Shown here in pieces: positions 52,928 through 62,157 of a stretch of 64,000 nt of DNA (its first letter is position 1; every line of letters begins with the position of its first letter). The translations under genes and the position numbers were made by a program. Source of the DNA: Cohaesibacter gelatinilyticus (GTDB lineage Bacteria; Pseudomonadota; Alphaproteobacteria; Rhizobiales; Cohaesibacteraceae); assembly GCF_900215605.1 (NCBI RefSeq), contig NZ_OBEL01000007.1, positions 62,001 through 126,000 of the forward strand. Direction: 5' to 3'. The notes beneath the pieces were generated by a model. It was not told the origin of the DNA and made no database searches. It saw nothing but the letters and a program-made list of their open reading frames with translations.

Positions 52928-53957
52928 TTACTTTTTGTTCCGCAACGCGCGTTTGACGATATAGGCTGTGGCATCGCTATCGCTTTGATCCAGCCAGTTG
53001 GCACAGAGAGCTTCGACCCAATCAGGCTGGGATTTATAGGCATCATTCAGCCAATTGGCGACTGAATCCTGCACATAGCGGGACGGATCGGCTTTCAATG
53101 GCTCAATCACGACCAGCCCCTCTTCAGGTGTGTCTTTCAAAAGCTTGATATGGTCAGGCTCAGCACCCATTAATTCTGCCCATTCTGTTTGCCGTGAAGT
53201 ATTCATATAGATGAACCAATGACAAAAACAGGATGGTTCCCTTTTTGCGGTCATTGGTTCGATAGATGGGTACTTCATGGCAAACCCGAAGGGCGAGGCA
53301 CTTTTGCCCATTGGCTGCGTCGGAAAATCTTGAAAATGGACCACATTGTCGCGGCTTTCCTCCTTGCCAATGAGCAAAATTGCTCTCGCAGAATGCGCTT
53401 AATTAGTGGGTGCTGAGCCTAAACCAAACCCCGCGCGGACGAAGGGCCTCAGACGCAAAACGGCGAAGATAGTCGGACGGATCAGAGGCCAACGGCGTAA
53501 ATTTGGCAATGGCCGTTTTCGGATCCGCCACAATGCCCGGACGCAAGGAAAGCCAGGCCCATTCCCGCACACCAAAATGCGGATCATCGGCCAGTGGACG
53601 CATCAATTTGATCTTGTCAGCAAGGGAAATTGCCGGATCTTTTGCGATCAGATAAGCCGCCCAGCCACGGAGCAGGTCGGAAGGGTGAGACGACAGCCAA
53701 TCGAGCTTGGTCATGCCAAAGCGATCAAAGATAATCTCTGCCGCTTTCGCCATGCGTTTGGTCACCCCGGCTTTGGGGTCGATTGCTTTCGCGTCCTCTG
53801 CCAGCTCGGGCATGGTCGCTGTCATGAGTGTCGCAAAATCAGTCGCAAGATTTTCCGAAAGAGTCGCCGCTTCAATCTCGCCGGCATTCAATTGCGCCAG
53901 AATATCGGCCGGGATATCCGCCACACGCGCCGCCCCTTTGCGCTGAACCTTGGCCAT
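52928..53957 (-). pseudogene. DNA alkylation repair (AlkD-like HEAT) gene split by a 265-bp insertion
   Basis: The N-terminal part reads MAKVQRKGAARVADIPADI...HFGVREWAWLSLRPGI...RRFASEALRPRGVWF down to 53421. The C-terminal part resumes at 53155 with [14 protein letters not shown]...[22 protein letters not shown]...[11 protein letters not shown]. Removing 53156-53420 joins TTT to GAC in frame and restores the family's GVW.HI junction. As it stands translation stops at 53403 after seven foreign codons. The family excises or processes alkylated bases. The C-terminal part has stayed open, so the insertion is probably recent. Confidence 0.85.
53156..53420. mobile_element. 265-bp palindrome-ended element in the alkylation repair gene
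   Basis: Ends are 32-bp inverted repeats with four mismatches, starting AGGCTCAGCACCCA and ending TGGGTGCTGAGCCT. Inside is a second inverted pair of about 27 bp (53194-53221 and 53251-53277). No transposase; a MITE-like unit. No target duplication is visible at the insertion point. Not related to element A. Confidence 0.8.
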
Positions 53958-53969
53958 GCTGCTACTCCA

Positions 53970-54581
53970 TCAAAGCTGTGGAACCGTTAATTCAAATGCA
54001 GGAACACTCTTGGCGAAGTCTTGCAGCCATTTGGCCAGAACGGGATGGCCCGCTTTCCAGCTGTCGCCAATCATGAAATCCAGATAGCCAAGCGCGCTTG
54101 CCATGAAAATCTGATCTGCACTTGGCAGAGGTGCGAAATCTGACGAGAGAGGAGTTTGTTCCAGATAGGCCAAAGCCCGCATGACCTTGCCCTCCTGCCG
54201 CTCAATCCATTGGACATTCTGACATGCGTCCTCATGATTGCGCTTTTCAACCGCCGCCGCGATGGTACAATCCATCAGGCCGGTTGCCAGCGCCATATTG
54301 GTCTGCCCCTGAAAGCGATCAGCCCCACGAAACAGATACTCGGACTTTCCCTGAAAAGCATAGAGATAGTCAACAACAACCCGGCTATCAAACAGCACAG
54401 TGCCATCTTCCAAGGTCAGGGTCGGCACCTTTCCCAAGGGGTTCTGCGAGAGCAAGGCATCATCAAACCCGCGATGGTTCACGGTCTGCATATCGACCTG
54501 AGTTTCAAGCTCCAGCGCGGCGACGGCAAGCCTTGCACTTCTGGCATAGGGAGAGGTCAAACTGATCAGCAGTTTCATCAT
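53970..54581 (-). CDS. Glutathione S-transferase family protein
   Basis: 203 residues. Thioredoxin-like N-terminal domain (MKLLISLTSPYARSARLAVAALEL, NPLGKVPTLTLEDGTVLFDSRVVVDYL) and an all-helical C-terminal domain (LPSADQIFMASALGYLDF). The SPYAR active-site region and DSR glutathione site are as in many bacterial GSTs. Lies 12 bases upstream of the split repair gene, same strand. Substrate unknown. Confidence 0.88.
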   Translation of the reverse strand: MMKLLISLTSPYARSARLAVAALELETQVDMQTVNHRGFDDALLSQNPLGKVPTLTLEDGTVLFDSRVVVDYLYAFQGKSEYLFRGADRFQGQTNMALATGLMDCTIAAAVEKRNHEDACQNVQWIERQEGKVMRALAYLEQTPLSSDFAPLPSADQIFMASALGYLDFMIGDSWKAGHPVLAKWLQDFAKSVPAFELTVPQL

Positions 54582-54824
54582 GATGTTTTTAATCCGGGGA
54601 CGTGAAGTGGGTCACAAAAAAGGTGGGATAAGCAGCCTCTTACGATTCTGATCGGCAAACAAGTCTTTCCCGGTTTCATCCAAACTCTTTGTGAAGTCGG
54701 ATAACAAAGCATCACATGTACGTCAAAGCGCCAAAGGAGGCTAAATCTGTGCCTATTTATGGTCTATGACTATCGCCAAGATTGAATTCAGATCCCAAGA
54801 CACACCAAACAAGAGGAACCCGAC

Positions 54825-55280
54825 ATGTTGCGCAGATTTATTGTCTATATTGCCCTGACCCTTGCCTCCATGGGCTTGATCTCCACTTCCGCTTGGGCGG
54901 CGAAAGACCCTGTTTATCAGAGCTTCCTTGGCACCGCGATTGATGGCACCGACCCGGTTTCCTACTTCACCGATGGTCGCCCGATTGCAGGTAAATCCAG
55001 CATCACACACAAATGGAATGGCGCGACATGGCGCTTCAAGAGCAAAGCAAACCGCGATCTCTTTGCGGCCAACCCAAAGAAATATGCCCCTCAATATGGA
55101 GGCTATTGCGCATGGGCCGTGTCCCAGGGCTATACCGCGTCGACCGACCCGGACGCCTGGACCATCGTCGATGGCAAGCTCTATCTCAACTACAGCAAAT
55201 CCGTGCGCAGCCAATGGGAGAAAGACATCCCGGGCAATATCAAGTCTGGCAACAAAAACTGGCCAAGCGTGCTGAAATAA
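54825..55280 (+). CDS. Exported YHS-domain protein
   Basis: 151 residues. A signal peptide (ending SAWA) precedes a YHS domain (TDPVSYFTDGRPIAGKSSITHKWNGATWRFKSKANRDLFAANPKKYAPQYGGYCAWAVSQGY). Such periplasmic proteins may handle metal ions. Single gene followed by a terminator hairpin. Confidence 0.85.
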   Translation: MLRRFIVYIALTLASMGLISTSAWAAKDPVYQSFLGTAIDGTDPVSYFTDGRPIAGKSSITHKWNGATWRFKSKANRDLFAANPKKYAPQYGGYCAWAVSQGYTASTDPDAWTIVDGKLYLNYSKSVRSQWEKDIPGNIKSGNKNWPSVLK

Positions 55281-55315
55281 TCTCAGCGCACGATCTATCC
55301 AGTGGTCCTCAAAAA

Positions 55316-55345
55316 ATGAGCCGCCTCAAACCTGAAGCGGCTCAT
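55316..55345 (+). terminator. Hairpin terminator after the YHS gene
   Basis: ATGAGCCGC and GCGGCTCAT form a perfect 9-bp stem with a 12-base loop, preceded by an A-run and followed by ATATATTT. Likely bidirectional. Confidence 0.72.
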
Positions 55346-55374
55346 ATATTTGCGATCATGAAAGACTTCCTCAT

Positions 55375-55487
55375 AATGAGGATTTTTGTGATCTGACGCG
55401 AAAATGCGAAGCCGAGGATCGCAACATAGCAGCCCTATTTGAGAACCGGAGGCGAGCATTGACAAAGTCAGAGCGCAAAAAGACCAT
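55375..55487 (+). repeat. Element D copy 2 (uninterrupted)
   Basis: Matches 30484-30537 plus 30600-30648 with only a few differences, but with just 10 bp between the two blocks. It keeps GGAGG and the TTG start, which here opens a frame of 17 codons (MTKSERKKTIRSSDALH, then TAG). It ends 8 bases from the stop of the convergent aspartoacylase-type gene. Looks like a duplicated gene-start fragment or a small mobile unit. Confidence 0.83.
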
Positions 55488-55494
55488 TAGGAGC

Positions 55495-56349
55495 TCAGAT
55501 GCTCTGCATTAGATAGTAGGCCCCACGCGAAATCCGTTTATCGACATGCTCTTGCGTGCTTGGCATCAGCATCATGAAGCCATCTTCGCTTGGTGCGATA
55601 TAGTCGCCGTCCTTGTCCTTGGCGATCAGCTCGCCCGGCTTCAAGGCTTCAAAGCTTGAATATTGCTTCTCGAATTTGAAGCTCTCATGATCGCCAATCA
55701 TCACGCGCTCAACCACCTTATATTGCGGTGGCTTCTCGAAACTCACCGGCTCTTCTGGCGTGATCAAACCGAAATACGACAGGATCGATAGCAGCGTCTG
55801 CTCTGCCACATCGATGGAGTTTTCCGCCTCATGCTGCCCGGCTTCCACCACAACGGCAGGCACGCCCTGCTCGCACAGCCATTCGATCAGCGAGCCGACA
55901 ACAACGCCGGTCCAACCAAAAATCTGCGGCACCGGGCACAGCGATGTCATTTCCTCGGTACCGGGAAAGCTCACGGTGAAGGGAAACGGTGTTTCGCTGG
56001 TGGTGGAATGAAAATCAATCACCTGATCAAGGCCAAGCTTTGGCAGCTCCTGCGCCAGATATTGTGCCCGTTGCAGATCCTGCTCAGGATTTTCCTGGGT
56101 CAGCTGATCCTTGGTGAACATGCGGTTCATGTCCGAGGCCACATAGCGCTTGCCCAGCAAGGCCGCATTCGGGTTGCCATCAATCAGCACAAGGGTGCCG
56201 CTCTCGATCTCATATTTGGCCAGAACCCGATGCACCGCCTTGCGCCCGCACAGCTCATTGCCATGCACATTGCAGACGACACCAATGGTCGGCCCTTCTT
56301 TTTCTGCCGTCAGGCGAACAATGCCTTGGCCTACCACTTCAGACTTCAT
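55495..56349 (-). CDS. Succinylglutamate desuccinylase/aspartoacylase-family zinc hydrolase
   Basis: 284 residues from the ATG at 56349, which has GGAGAGG at proper spacing; an ATG two codons upstream overlaps that site too closely. Zinc ligands are in CNVHGNELCG and the later DFHSTTS; the ligand-binding region is DGNPNAALLGKRYVASDMNRMF, and the catalytic Glu is likely VVEAGQHE. Family members cleave N-acyl amino acids. Substrate unknown. Confidence 0.85.
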   Translation of the reverse strand: MKSEVVGQGIVRLTAEKEGPTIGVVCNVHGNELCGRKAVHRVLAKYEIESGTLVLIDGNPNAALLGKRYVASDMNRMFTKDQLTQENPEQDLQRAQYLAQELPKLGLDQVIDFHSTTSETPFPFTVSFPGTEEMTSLCPVPQIFGWTGVVVGSLIEWLCEQGVPAVVVEAGQHEAENSIDVAEQTLLSILSYFGLITPEEPVSFEKPPQYKVVERVMIGDHESFKFEKQYSSFEALKPGELIAKDKDGDYIAPSEDGFMMLMPSTQEHVDKRISRGAYYLMQSI

Positions 56350-56406
56350 GGTCATCCTCTCCAGTATTGAATTATTGTTTTTGGCTTAGCGGCTATCCTA
56401 GCTGCC

Positions 56407-56435
56407 CGATTTAAAAGTCTCTAACGAGACTTTTA
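56407..56435. repeat. Element C hairpin
   Basis: CGATTTAAAAGTCTC, a TAAC loop and GAGACTTTTAGGC form a perfect 9-bp stem. Related sequences lie at 38578-38610 and, as a left half only, at 63007-63021. Here it directly precedes element B copy 2. Confidence 0.75.
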
Positions 56436-56446
56436 GGCGCATCACC

Positions 56447-56528
56447 AGCCCTCTCCCCCTCCCAAACCGCCCACGAGGGTACCATGACGGGTGGTTTGGG
56501 AGGGGGAGAGGGCTTGGCTCAGGACTTT
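56447..56528. repeat. Element B copy 2 with right flank
   Basis: AGCCCTCTCCCCCTCCCAAA and its complement form 26-bp arms with one mismatch around a 16-base centre containing GGTACC. The flank TGGCTCAGGACTTT (56515-56528) is the reverse complement of the left flank of copy 1, yet the centre is in the same orientation in both. Confidence 0.87.
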
Positions 56529-56538
56529 AAATCAAGCT

Positions 56539-57168
56539 CTAAGTAATCATCCCTGCTTCACGAACCGCTTGCACCGACGGCCGCTTTTCCATTTCTGCCA
56601 TGAAGGCGCGGATTTTCGGGAATTGCGACAGATCCACCCCGTCGCCTTCCACCCAGGTACAGATCATATAGAGATAGGGATCGGCGAGGGAAAAACGCTC
56701 ACCCAGCAGGTAAGGCCCTTTGAGCAAAGAGTGCTCCACATAATCGCAAGATGCCGTCATGGTTTCCGGCACTTTGGCTTGCATGTCATCCCAGCTCTCT
56801 TGCTTGTCGGCCCATCTGGCCCCGCGCAATTTATGGGCATGATTGACGTGCATGGTGGAGGCAAAATAGAACATGGCCTCGCGCATCTTCGCCGCATCCA
56901 CCGCCCCGGCTGGCACAAGGCCCTTGTCCGGGTTCAGCCCATGGGCAAATTCCAAAAGCGCCCCGGTCTCGGTCAACGGCACATCATCACTCACCAGCGT
57001 CGGCACGCGCCCCTTCGGGTTCAACACCGCATAAGCCTCGCTGGTCTGCTCAGAGGCAGAAAAGTCGATCCGTCGGGTTACATAATCCGCCCCCACCTCT
57101 TCCAAAGCGATGGCAACAGCAACAGAAATCGTGTTTGGGGCAAAATACAATTCAAGCAAATCACACAC
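56539..57168 (-). CDS. Glutathione S-transferase family protein
   Basis: 209 residues. N-terminal thioredoxin-like domain (LELYFAPNTISVAVAIALEEVGADY, LNPKGRVPTLVSDDVPLTETGALLEFAHG) and helical C-terminal domain (YLLGERFSLADPYLYMICTWVEG). The start is a GTG at 57168, or possibly the TTG three codons later, which would give the commoner N-terminus. Monocistronic; not closely similar to the other GST in this window. Confidence 0.87.
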   Translation of the reverse strand: MCDLLELYFAPNTISVAVAIALEEVGADYVTRRIDFSASEQTSEAYAVLNPKGRVPTLVSDDVPLTETGALLEFAHGLNPDKGLVPAGAVDAAKMREAMFYFASTMHVNHAHKLRGARWADKQESWDDMQAKVPETMTASCDYVEHSLLKGPYLLGERFSLADPYLYMICTWVEGDGVDLSQFPKIRAFMAEMEKRPSVQAVREAGMIT

Positions 57169-57548
57169 TCACTTTTGAAAATGGCTCATTGGGAAACCGG
57201 TTCAGGAATCTGAACCGTCAAAAAGGCGCAGGCAAACCACCCGCAGACGGCAAGAGTGCAGGTAATGGGATCCAATTTCAAGAGATTGGTGAAAGACGCA
57301 ATGAAAAATCCCCAGAGGGCATAAGGGGTATGGATTAGACCAGATAAAATACTTCTTAAGTTTAGTTCACTTTAGATAACTTGAATTACCAATAGAATTT
57401 CATGCAATTTACACCCTAAACTTAAAGTGGTGCACCTGCACCACCACATACCAGCTTCCGCGCATTGGGCCAAGTTCTCATCGCAACATTGACAAAAATC
57501 TCAATCAACTGGTTGTAAGAGACCTTATACAGATTTGGTGAAAGATTA
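57169..57548. other. 380-bp intergenic region with inverted repeats
   Basis: Composition turns AT-rich from about 57340. Contains a 10-bp inverted pair (TTAAGTTTAG at 57356-57365, CTAAACTTAA at 57416-57425) and then a perfect hairpin GTGGTGCA/TGCACCAC at 57427-57444. No gene seen. It may mark the left edge of a transferred segment. Confidence 0.5.
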
Positions 57549-58655
57549 ATGGTGTTCATGATCCGATTGTTATTAATAACAGCTACGTGCATGCTTTTTT
57601 CAATCAACGCTGGTTTCTCTGAAGAGAAAAAGAAAACGGCTCTTGGGTCTGCCGGTCCATTCACAATTGACTCCCAAGGAAATGGGGGAAATTGTCTAGG
57701 CTGTCAATGGATCGCAATTCAAGGAATACTACCGCCGAATGCTGGAGAACTATTCAAGCAATTTGTTAGAACCCAAGGTCTGGAAGAACACTCAATTCAG
57801 GTTATACTTCATTCAAACGGCGGATCACTTTTGGGAGGTGTCCGCCTCGGCAGAGCCATTCGAAGCCAAGGTTCGGACACACAAGTTGGGAAATCTGTCA
57901 AGCAAGGCTATTTTCACGCCTTGGAAAAAGGTCAATGCTTATCAGCATGTGCCTATGCATTTTTGGGCGGCGTAACACGGTTTGCAGAAGCAGGGGAAAT
58001 AGGAATTCATCAGTTCTACACGAACGAATTCTTTAGAAATCCCGACGGCAAAGTTTTTACACCAAAGGATTTTTCGAGCCAACAAGCATTAAACGGTCTT
58101 TTGCTATCATACGTTACAGAAATGGGAGCGAAGCCAGACCTTGTAATCAAGGCGAGCAGCGTAGGCCCAGATGACATGTTATTGCTAAACGAGCAACAGC
58201 TTACGGAATTCTCCGTTACATTTATCGCCAATGAATATCAACAATGGAACCTTGAAGCCTATGGGACCGGATTGATTTCCTATAGTCGAACAAAGGATCG
58301 GGCATCGCAGATGACGCTCATGTGCTCATCTTTCAACAAAGGAACTTTGCTAATAACCAAGAAAGTTGATGATGCAAAAGAGTATCTGAGTTTTTTGAAT
58401 CGAATACAAAAGTTTTCATGGTTTGGGCAAACCATTCTCCTGTCTGAAATATCGATAAGAACGAGTGGAAATGTAATATATATTTCGGTCCCTCTAAATG
58501 AAAAAAGACTTGAGGCAATGCGTACAAACAAAAAGCAAGCACTGTTTATTCACCATTCCGATGAACCCCATGTAAATTGGTACATCATACAAGAAGAGGT
58601 GAATTTCGAAAATTTTACAAAGAACTTCAGATTGGTGCGAAAAAACTGCTTGTAG
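57549..58655 (+). CDS. Exported ClpP/crotonase-fold-like protein
   Basis: 368 residues. A signal peptide (MIRLLLITATCMLFSINAGFSEE) precedes a domain resembling periplasmic ClpP-like proteins: ILHSNGGSLLGGVRLGRAIRSQG and the serine region CLSACAYAFLGGVTRFAE, then GEIGIHQFY where the His may complete the active site. The C-terminal 150 residues match nothing I know. Codon use is AT-rich compared with neighbours, suggesting transfer. Start at 57549, with an ATG three codons later as an alternative. Confidence 0.75.
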   Translation: MVFMIRLLLITATCMLFSINAGFSEEKKKTALGSAGPFTIDSQGNGGNCLGCQWIAIQGILPPNAGELFKQFVRTQGLEEHSIQVILHSNGGSLLGGVRLGRAIRSQGSDTQVGKSVKQGYFHALEKGQCLSACAYAFLGGVTRFAEAGEIGIHQFYTNEFFRNPDGKVFTPKDFSSQQALNGLLLSYVTEMGAKPDLVIKASSVGPDDMLLLNEQQLTEFSVTFIANEYQQWNLEAYGTGLISYSRTKDRASQMTLMCSSFNKGTLLITKKVDDAKEYLSFLNRIQKFSWFGQTILLSEISIRTSGNVIYISVPLNEKRLEAMRTNKKQALFIHHSDEPHVNWYIIQEEVNFENFTKNFRLVRKNCL

Positions 58656-58714
58656 CCTCAGCAATTATTAGCCTTGAAGCACTATTCAGAGATTGCCCAT
58701 AAGGACCACTCGGA

Positions 58715-59296
58715 TCAAAGTAAACTAGGCGAACATAGAACAAATACACTTTGATCCGCTATTGAAGCCCCTCGCTCCAATAGTGCATTCAGATAGCGAC
58801 GGCGTTTGTGCCCCTCGACCAAGAAATATTTTGCTTGGATGTGAACTCCAATACAATCGATGAAGCCCTCAGGGGTTTCCAAGACCACTACCGGATAGTC
58901 CCAACGACCTGAATCCATGGCCTTTGCAGTCAAAAGTTTCTCACCAGTTTTCCGCCCACTGAACACATCGAAATCATGTTTTGGATCCAGCGGTTCGTTA
59001 CCCCTCACCGTTCCAACTTTTGACACGAAGTCAATCGCAGGCCAGTTTTCCTCCCGACATTGGAGGTCTTCAATAGGGATAAAAGAAGCAACGGAGTCAT
59101 GCCAATGGCGGAAAATCCACTGCTCGGCGAGTGCTTCGGGCAGATGCTTAAGCTTCTCTCCATTTCGTCCCCACCAACTTGCGAAATCTTCAACATGGAG
59201 ATCATCGTAACCTACTGGCTTGAAGTGACTAGGCCAAACGCATTCTTCACCAATTTTCCGCAGATCAATCATAGGGTTAACCCTTACCACACACAT
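58715..59296 (-). CDS. Uncharacterised protein in an AT-richer segment
   Basis: 193 residues (or 185 from the ATG at 59272, MIDLRKIGEECVWPSHF). Soluble, rich in Trp and His (WPSHFKPVGYDDLHVEDFASWWGRNGEKL; EQWIFRHWHDSVASF). The C-terminal half (VVVLETPEGFIDCIGVHIQAKYFLVEGHKRRRYLNALLERG) looks ParB/sulfiredoxin-like in its EGHKRRRYLNAL motif, only a resemblance. Convergent with the ClpP-like gene; no family assigned. Confidence 0.65.
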   Translation of the reverse strand: MCVVRVNPMIDLRKIGEECVWPSHFKPVGYDDLHVEDFASWWGRNGEKLKHLPEALAEQWIFRHWHDSVASFIPIEDLQCREENWPAIDFVSKVGTVRGNEPLDPKHDFDVFSGRKTGEKLLTAKAMDSGRWDYPVVVLETPEGFIDCIGVHIQAKYFLVEGHKRRRYLNALLERGASIADQSVFVLCSPSLL

Positions 59297-59499
59297 AGAG
59301 ATTCACCTATGTAAATTTAATTGAGCATACATTGAAATTTACTTTGAAGAAGCTGCGCTGCAGCATCAATATACCATACAAAAAATTACGCTGCTCCATT
59401 CTCGCTATTCTCTATTCCACCGCCTCCCTCCTCCCCCATTGCATCTGCACCCAATCGCCCTAGATTAACCTCAGACCTTTTTGGCCACGGAGTTTCGGA

Positions 59500-61509
59500 G
59501 TGATTGGGGTGCTTGAGCACGACGGAAATGGATTGAACGACCTGCCCCTGGTGCTGGCCGGGCCGATTGTTCGGCGCGTACAGGCGGAGCGGTTGGCGAT
59601 TTGGCTGGCGGTGAAAGAGCCAGCAATAGCTCGTCTGGATCTGTTCCCCCTATCCATGGACAGCCGCTCTTTTGAGCTGGAGCCGGGGTCTGACAGCCTG
59701 CTTTGGCTGAAAGCGGGCGAGCATCTGCATTATCTGATGATCGATTTGGCGCTGGACCAGCCCTTGCCGCAAGAAGTGATGGTCCCCTATCGATTAAGCC
59801 TGCGTCCAATTGATGCGGCTGCGGCTGACCAATGGCTTGATCACAGTGATTGGGCACCGGATCTTTGCTATCCGGGAGCCGAGCTTCCTTTCATTCGCAT
59901 CCCGCGCAATATTTCCTCGGTCATGCATGGCTCTTGCCGAAAGCCCCATAGCGCCTGCAGCGATGGGCTGGTGGCAGCGGATAACCGCGTTGCGCAATCC
60001 CTAACCGAACATGAAGATGGGACCTCGCTGCCCGAGCTATTGGTGCTGAGCGGCGATCAGGTCTATGTCGATGATGTGGCCGGCCCCATGCTGCAATCCA
60101 TTACAGAGCTGGCCCATATTCTGAAGCTTCCCGACGAGCATTTGCCAGGGACTGAGAGCGGTTTTTCTGTCAGCGGCAAGGATCTGCGCGAAGCAGGCGG
60201 CAAGCTTTATAAGCGCGATCAGTTGCTGCCCGAAATCGACCAAAGCCCGTCCGTCTTTGATGTGCTCTTTGGTGGCACCAGCAAGCCGATCTTTACCTCG
60301 CTCCATGCCAAGAACCATCTGCTGACCTTGGCCGAAATGCTGGCCATGTATCTGCTGGTCTGGTCGCCCACCTGCTGGTCCTTGCTGTCAAAACCCAAAG
60401 CACCAAAAGACATCGCCGACGCCACCCGCAAGATGTATGACGCGGAAGTGGATGAGATAGCATCCTTCGTCGAGGGACTGTCCAAGGCGCGCCGCCTGCT
60501 GGCGCATTTGCCAACGGCCATGATCTTTGATGATCATGATGTGACCGATGATTGGAACCTGTCCCTCGCCTGGGAAGAAGCGGCCTATGACCACCCCCTG
60601 TCGCGCCGGGTGATCGGCAATGCCCTCATCGCTTATGGCATCAATCAGGGCTGGGGCAACAGGCCCGGAGCCATTGGCCGCGATCTGATGCCCATCTTCA
60701 AAGACGCGCTGGAACAGCCGGGAGCCGATGCCCATGATGAGGCCATCGACACCATTTTGAATTATCAGAAATGGGATTTTGAATGGCCGACCAATCCGCC
60801 GCTCATCGCCTTGGATACGCGCACGCGCCGCTGGCGATCTGAGCGCAACAGCCATTATCCGTCCGGCCTTTTGGACTGGGAAGCCGCAACGGACCTGCAA
60901 GCCCGCTTACGCGATAAGGATGCAGTGCTGCTTGTCTCAGCCGCACCAATCTTTGGCGTGAAGCTGATCGAGGTGGTGCAGAAATTCTTCACCCTCATCG
61001 GCAAGCCACTGATGGTGGATGCAGAATATTGGATGGCCCATCCCGGCACCGCCAGTGCCATTCTCAGCATCTTTCAGCATCGCAACACGCCCCGCCACTT
61101 CGTCATCCTGTCGGGCGATGTGCATTATTCCTTTGTGTATGATGTGCAATTGCGCAATGGCCGACGCTCGCGCACCGGGCAGAAGGGGCATAACCCGGAA
61201 ATCTGGCAAATCTGTTCCAGCGGTATCAAGAATAAATGGCCGGACAAGCTCCTGGCCTTTCTCGATCACAGCAATCGCTGGGCCTTTTCGCCCCGCTCAC
61301 CCCTCAATTGGCTGACGCGGCGCAGAGGCATGCGCATCGTCCCGCGAAAGCCGGTCGGCACACCCCATGGCAGGCGCATCCTCAACGCCTCCGGCATCGG
61401 ACTGGTGGAACTAAGCGACGATGGAACCCCGCAACGCATCAGTCAACTGACCGCAGACGGCACAATCTATGACTTCGAACGAAGAGAAGGCGAAGCGCGT
61501 CTGGATTAG
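59500..61509 (+). CDS. PhoD-like metallophosphatase
   Basis: 669 residues from a GTG. Metal-binding blocks typical of PhoD-type phosphatases: HGSCRKPH, LSGDQVYVDDVAG, FDDHDVTDDWN, and LSGDVHYSFVYD. No signal peptide is evident, unlike secreted PhoD, so it may be cytoplasmic. An N-terminal domain of about 140 residues precedes the catalytic core. Hydrolyses phosphate esters or diesters by family; substrate unknown. Start uncertain. Confidence 0.8.
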   Translation: MIGVLEHDGNGLNDLPLVLAGPIVRRVQAERLAIWLAVKEPAIARLDLFPLSMDSRSFELEPGSDSLLWLKAGEHLHYLMIDLALDQPLPQEVMVPYRLSLRPIDAAAADQWLDHSDWAPDLCYPGAELPFIRIPRNISSVMHGSCRKPHSACSDGLVAADNRVAQSLTEHEDGTSLPELLVLSGDQVYVDDVAGPMLQSITELAHILKLPDEHLPGTESGFSVSGKDLREAGGKLYKRDQLLPEIDQSPSVFDVLFGGTSKPIFTSLHAKNHLLTLAEMLAMYLLVWSPTCWSLLSKPKAPKDIADATRKMYDAEVDEIASFVEGLSKARRLLAHLPTAMIFDDHDVTDDWNLSLAWEEAAYDHPLSRRVIGNALIAYGINQGWGNRPGAIGRDLMPIFKDALEQPGADAHDEAIDTILNYQKWDFEWPTNPPLIALDTRTRRWRSERNSHYPSGLLDWEAATDLQARLRDKDAVLLVSAAPIFGVKLIEVVQKFFTLIGKPLMVDAEYWMAHPGTASAILSIFQHRNTPRHFVILSGDVHYSFVYDVQLRNGRRSRTGQKGHNPEIWQICSSGIKNKWPDKLLAFLDHSNRWAFSPRSPLNWLTRRRGMRIVPRKPVGTPHGRRILNASGIGLVELSDDGTPQRISQLTADGTIYDFERREGEARLD

Positions 61510-61521
61510 GTTGGGGACTCA

Positions 61522-61971
61522 TCACCCCAGCAGCGGCGGTAATCTGTCCTTGAAGATGTTCGACTTCACGATGGAGGTATGGGTTTCGGCGCGGTCATGG
61601 AAGGGCATGAGGATGTCATCCAGCTCGGCAACATCGCGCAAGGCAAGACGGGCGACATAGCAATCCTCTCCGGTGACCCGGTCACAGGACATGAAGCGGG
61701 GTTGATCATTGATCATCTGTTCCACCCGATGCAATTGACCACTGCGGGGTTTGATCCGCACCAGAGCTTGCAATGTGTAACCAAGAGCGCGCAGATCCAG
61801 CCGCACACCAGTTCCCTCAATGACACCAATATCGCGCAAGCGGCGCAGACGCTCACCAACAGCGGGGCCAGACAGGCCGACATCCATTCCAATCGCCGCG
61901 AGGCTTGCCCGACTGTCAGCATCGAGACATTCGATGATGGCACAGTCTGTTTGATCCAGCTCTTTTGACAT
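61522..61971 (-). CDS. Lrp/AsnC family regulator
   Basis: 149 residues. HTH (LDQTDCAIIECLDADSRASLAAIGMDVGLSGPAVGERLRRLRDIGVIEG) and C-terminal RAM domain (ALVRIKPRSGQLHRVEQMINDQPRFMSCDRVTGEDCYVARLALRDVAELDDIL). Divergent from a PhzF-family gene, a common pairing, so it probably controls that gene in response to an amino acid. Confidence 0.92.
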   Translation of the reverse strand: MSKELDQTDCAIIECLDADSRASLAAIGMDVGLSGPAVGERLRRLRDIGVIEGTGVRLDLRALGYTLQALVRIKPRSGQLHRVEQMINDQPRFMSCDRVTGEDCYVARLALRDVAELDDILMPFHDRAETHTSIVKSNIFKDRLPPLLG

Positions 61972-62090
61972 GAGGGCAGTTTGGCGAAATCAACCCACTT
62001 TGTGAAGGCATTTTTGCCAAATCACCTTCCAAATGCTTGGGACGAGGCCCCTCACTCCAAATATCATAAGGGTAGATATAAATATGACAG

Positions 62091-62137
62091 CGCGTTCTGA
62101 GAAAAGTTGCAGACTTTTCGGATAAGAATTCGCTGCA
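62091..62137 (+). repeat. Element A copy 7
   Basis: CGCGTTCTGAGAAAAGTTGC, then AGACTTTTCGGATAAGAATTCG. Plus orientation, ending about 21 bases before the PhzF start, so it forms much of that gene's leader. Confidence 0.8.
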
Positions 62138-62157
62138 GGAAGAGACGGAGCCCGATC

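Noticed and set aside
52928-53377. A separate 149-residue gene for the C-terminal repair fragment
   Set aside because: Its first 74 codons come from the inserted element; the remainder is the tail of the interrupted repair protein.
53156-53420. Local inversion of gene sequence in the repair gene
   Set aside because: The segment between the inverted ends does not encode the missing part of the protein on either strand, and simple removal restores the full protein.
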